Shown piece by piece: positions 46,464-46,564 of a stretch of DNA of 46,564 bases. The DNA comes from a virus, in the IMG/VR virus record IMGVR_UViG_3300025736_000046, positions 1-46,564 of that record; one strand, given 5' to 3'. How positions within the stretch are numbered: position 1 is the stretch's first letter; the number at the start of each line of letters is the position of its first letter. The notes under the pieces are model-generated. The model had not been told where the DNA came from. It was given only the letters and a program-made list of their open reading frames with translations, and made no database searches. A program made the position numbers and the translations under genes.

Positions 46464-46564
46464 ATGTCACTAGACGAATATTTAAACAAATTAGAAAACG
46501 GGGAAATATCCGAATCAGAACATAGAGATAACACTGGAGCCAGCTTCCCAGTCAAAGCTACTCG
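46464..46564 (+). CDS. Protein of unknown function, N-terminal end (partial)
   Basis: ATG 46464 follows TTGGAGG and runs off the window. The visible 33 residues begin MSLDEYLNKLENGEISESEH and are acidic. It has its own promoter box, so it may begin the structural operon. Too short to classify. Confidence 0.6.
   Translation, partial: MSLDEYLNKLENGEISESEHRDNTGASFPVKAT

Overview
The window is one stretch of a tailed double-stranded DNA bacteriophage genome (Caudoviricetes type). Every convincing gene is on the + strand, genes are packed with 1-8 nt overlaps (ATGA, GTGA, TAGTG), the base composition is AT-rich, and start codons follow AGGAG-like ribosome sites. Hallmarks are a tail-fibre-like LamG fragment, a lysis module, a complete replication and recombination set and a large terminase. 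There is no integrase, repressor or plasmid function in view, so a virulent phage is more likely than a temperate one. The host cannot be named. A class III (oxygen-sensitive) ribonucleotide reductase with its radical-SAM activase suggests growth in anoxic conditions.

Layout. 1-2385: end of a LamG protein, then lysis genes (M15 L-alanyl-D-glutamate-type endolysin and small membrane proteins). 2386-10775: accessory zone of small genes with repeated promoter cassettes, a candidate structured RNA with a terminator, a sigma-like factor, a YopX-family protein, a C39/papain-like protein, and two broken small genes. 10763-24373: SF2 helicase, a methyltransferase-glycosyltransferase-deacetylase fusion, a uracil-glycosylase/DNA polymerase A fusion, GTP cyclohydrolase I, a RecB-type nuclease fused to a HAD-like domain, RecA, a helicase loader, DnaB and DnaG. 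24405-34951: OB/SSB-like protein with a proline repeat tail, a Rad50/SbcC split into separate genes around NrdG, NrdD and SbcD, RNA ligase, Holliday-junction-type nuclease, a kinase-dUTPase fusion and a degenerate kinase paralogue. 34945-40577: DpdA-like transglycosylase, NusG-like factor, two GT2 glycosyltransferases around a PIG-L deacetylase, QueE and QueD. 40570-46564: zinc-ribbon proteins, a sigma region-4-like protein, terminase small (inferred) and large subunits, a NUMOD3/Vsr-like homing endonuclease, and the start of the structural module.

How it fits together. FolE, QueD and QueE make 7-carboxy-7-deazaguanine, and the DpdA-like protein would exchange it, or a derivative, for guanine in phage DNA. 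No QueC is visible. Glycosyltransferases and two kinds of deacetylase lie in or near this pathway, so a sugar-bearing or amino-sugar modification of DNA or virion is a reasonable hypothesis, and it is the most novel part of the window. The polymerase-linked uracil glycosylase and the kinase-linked dUTPase suggest strict uracil exclusion. A divergent sigma-like factor, a second sigma-4-like protein, a NusG homologue and a recurring GATTCTAGTATAATA-like box point to phage-controlled transcription.
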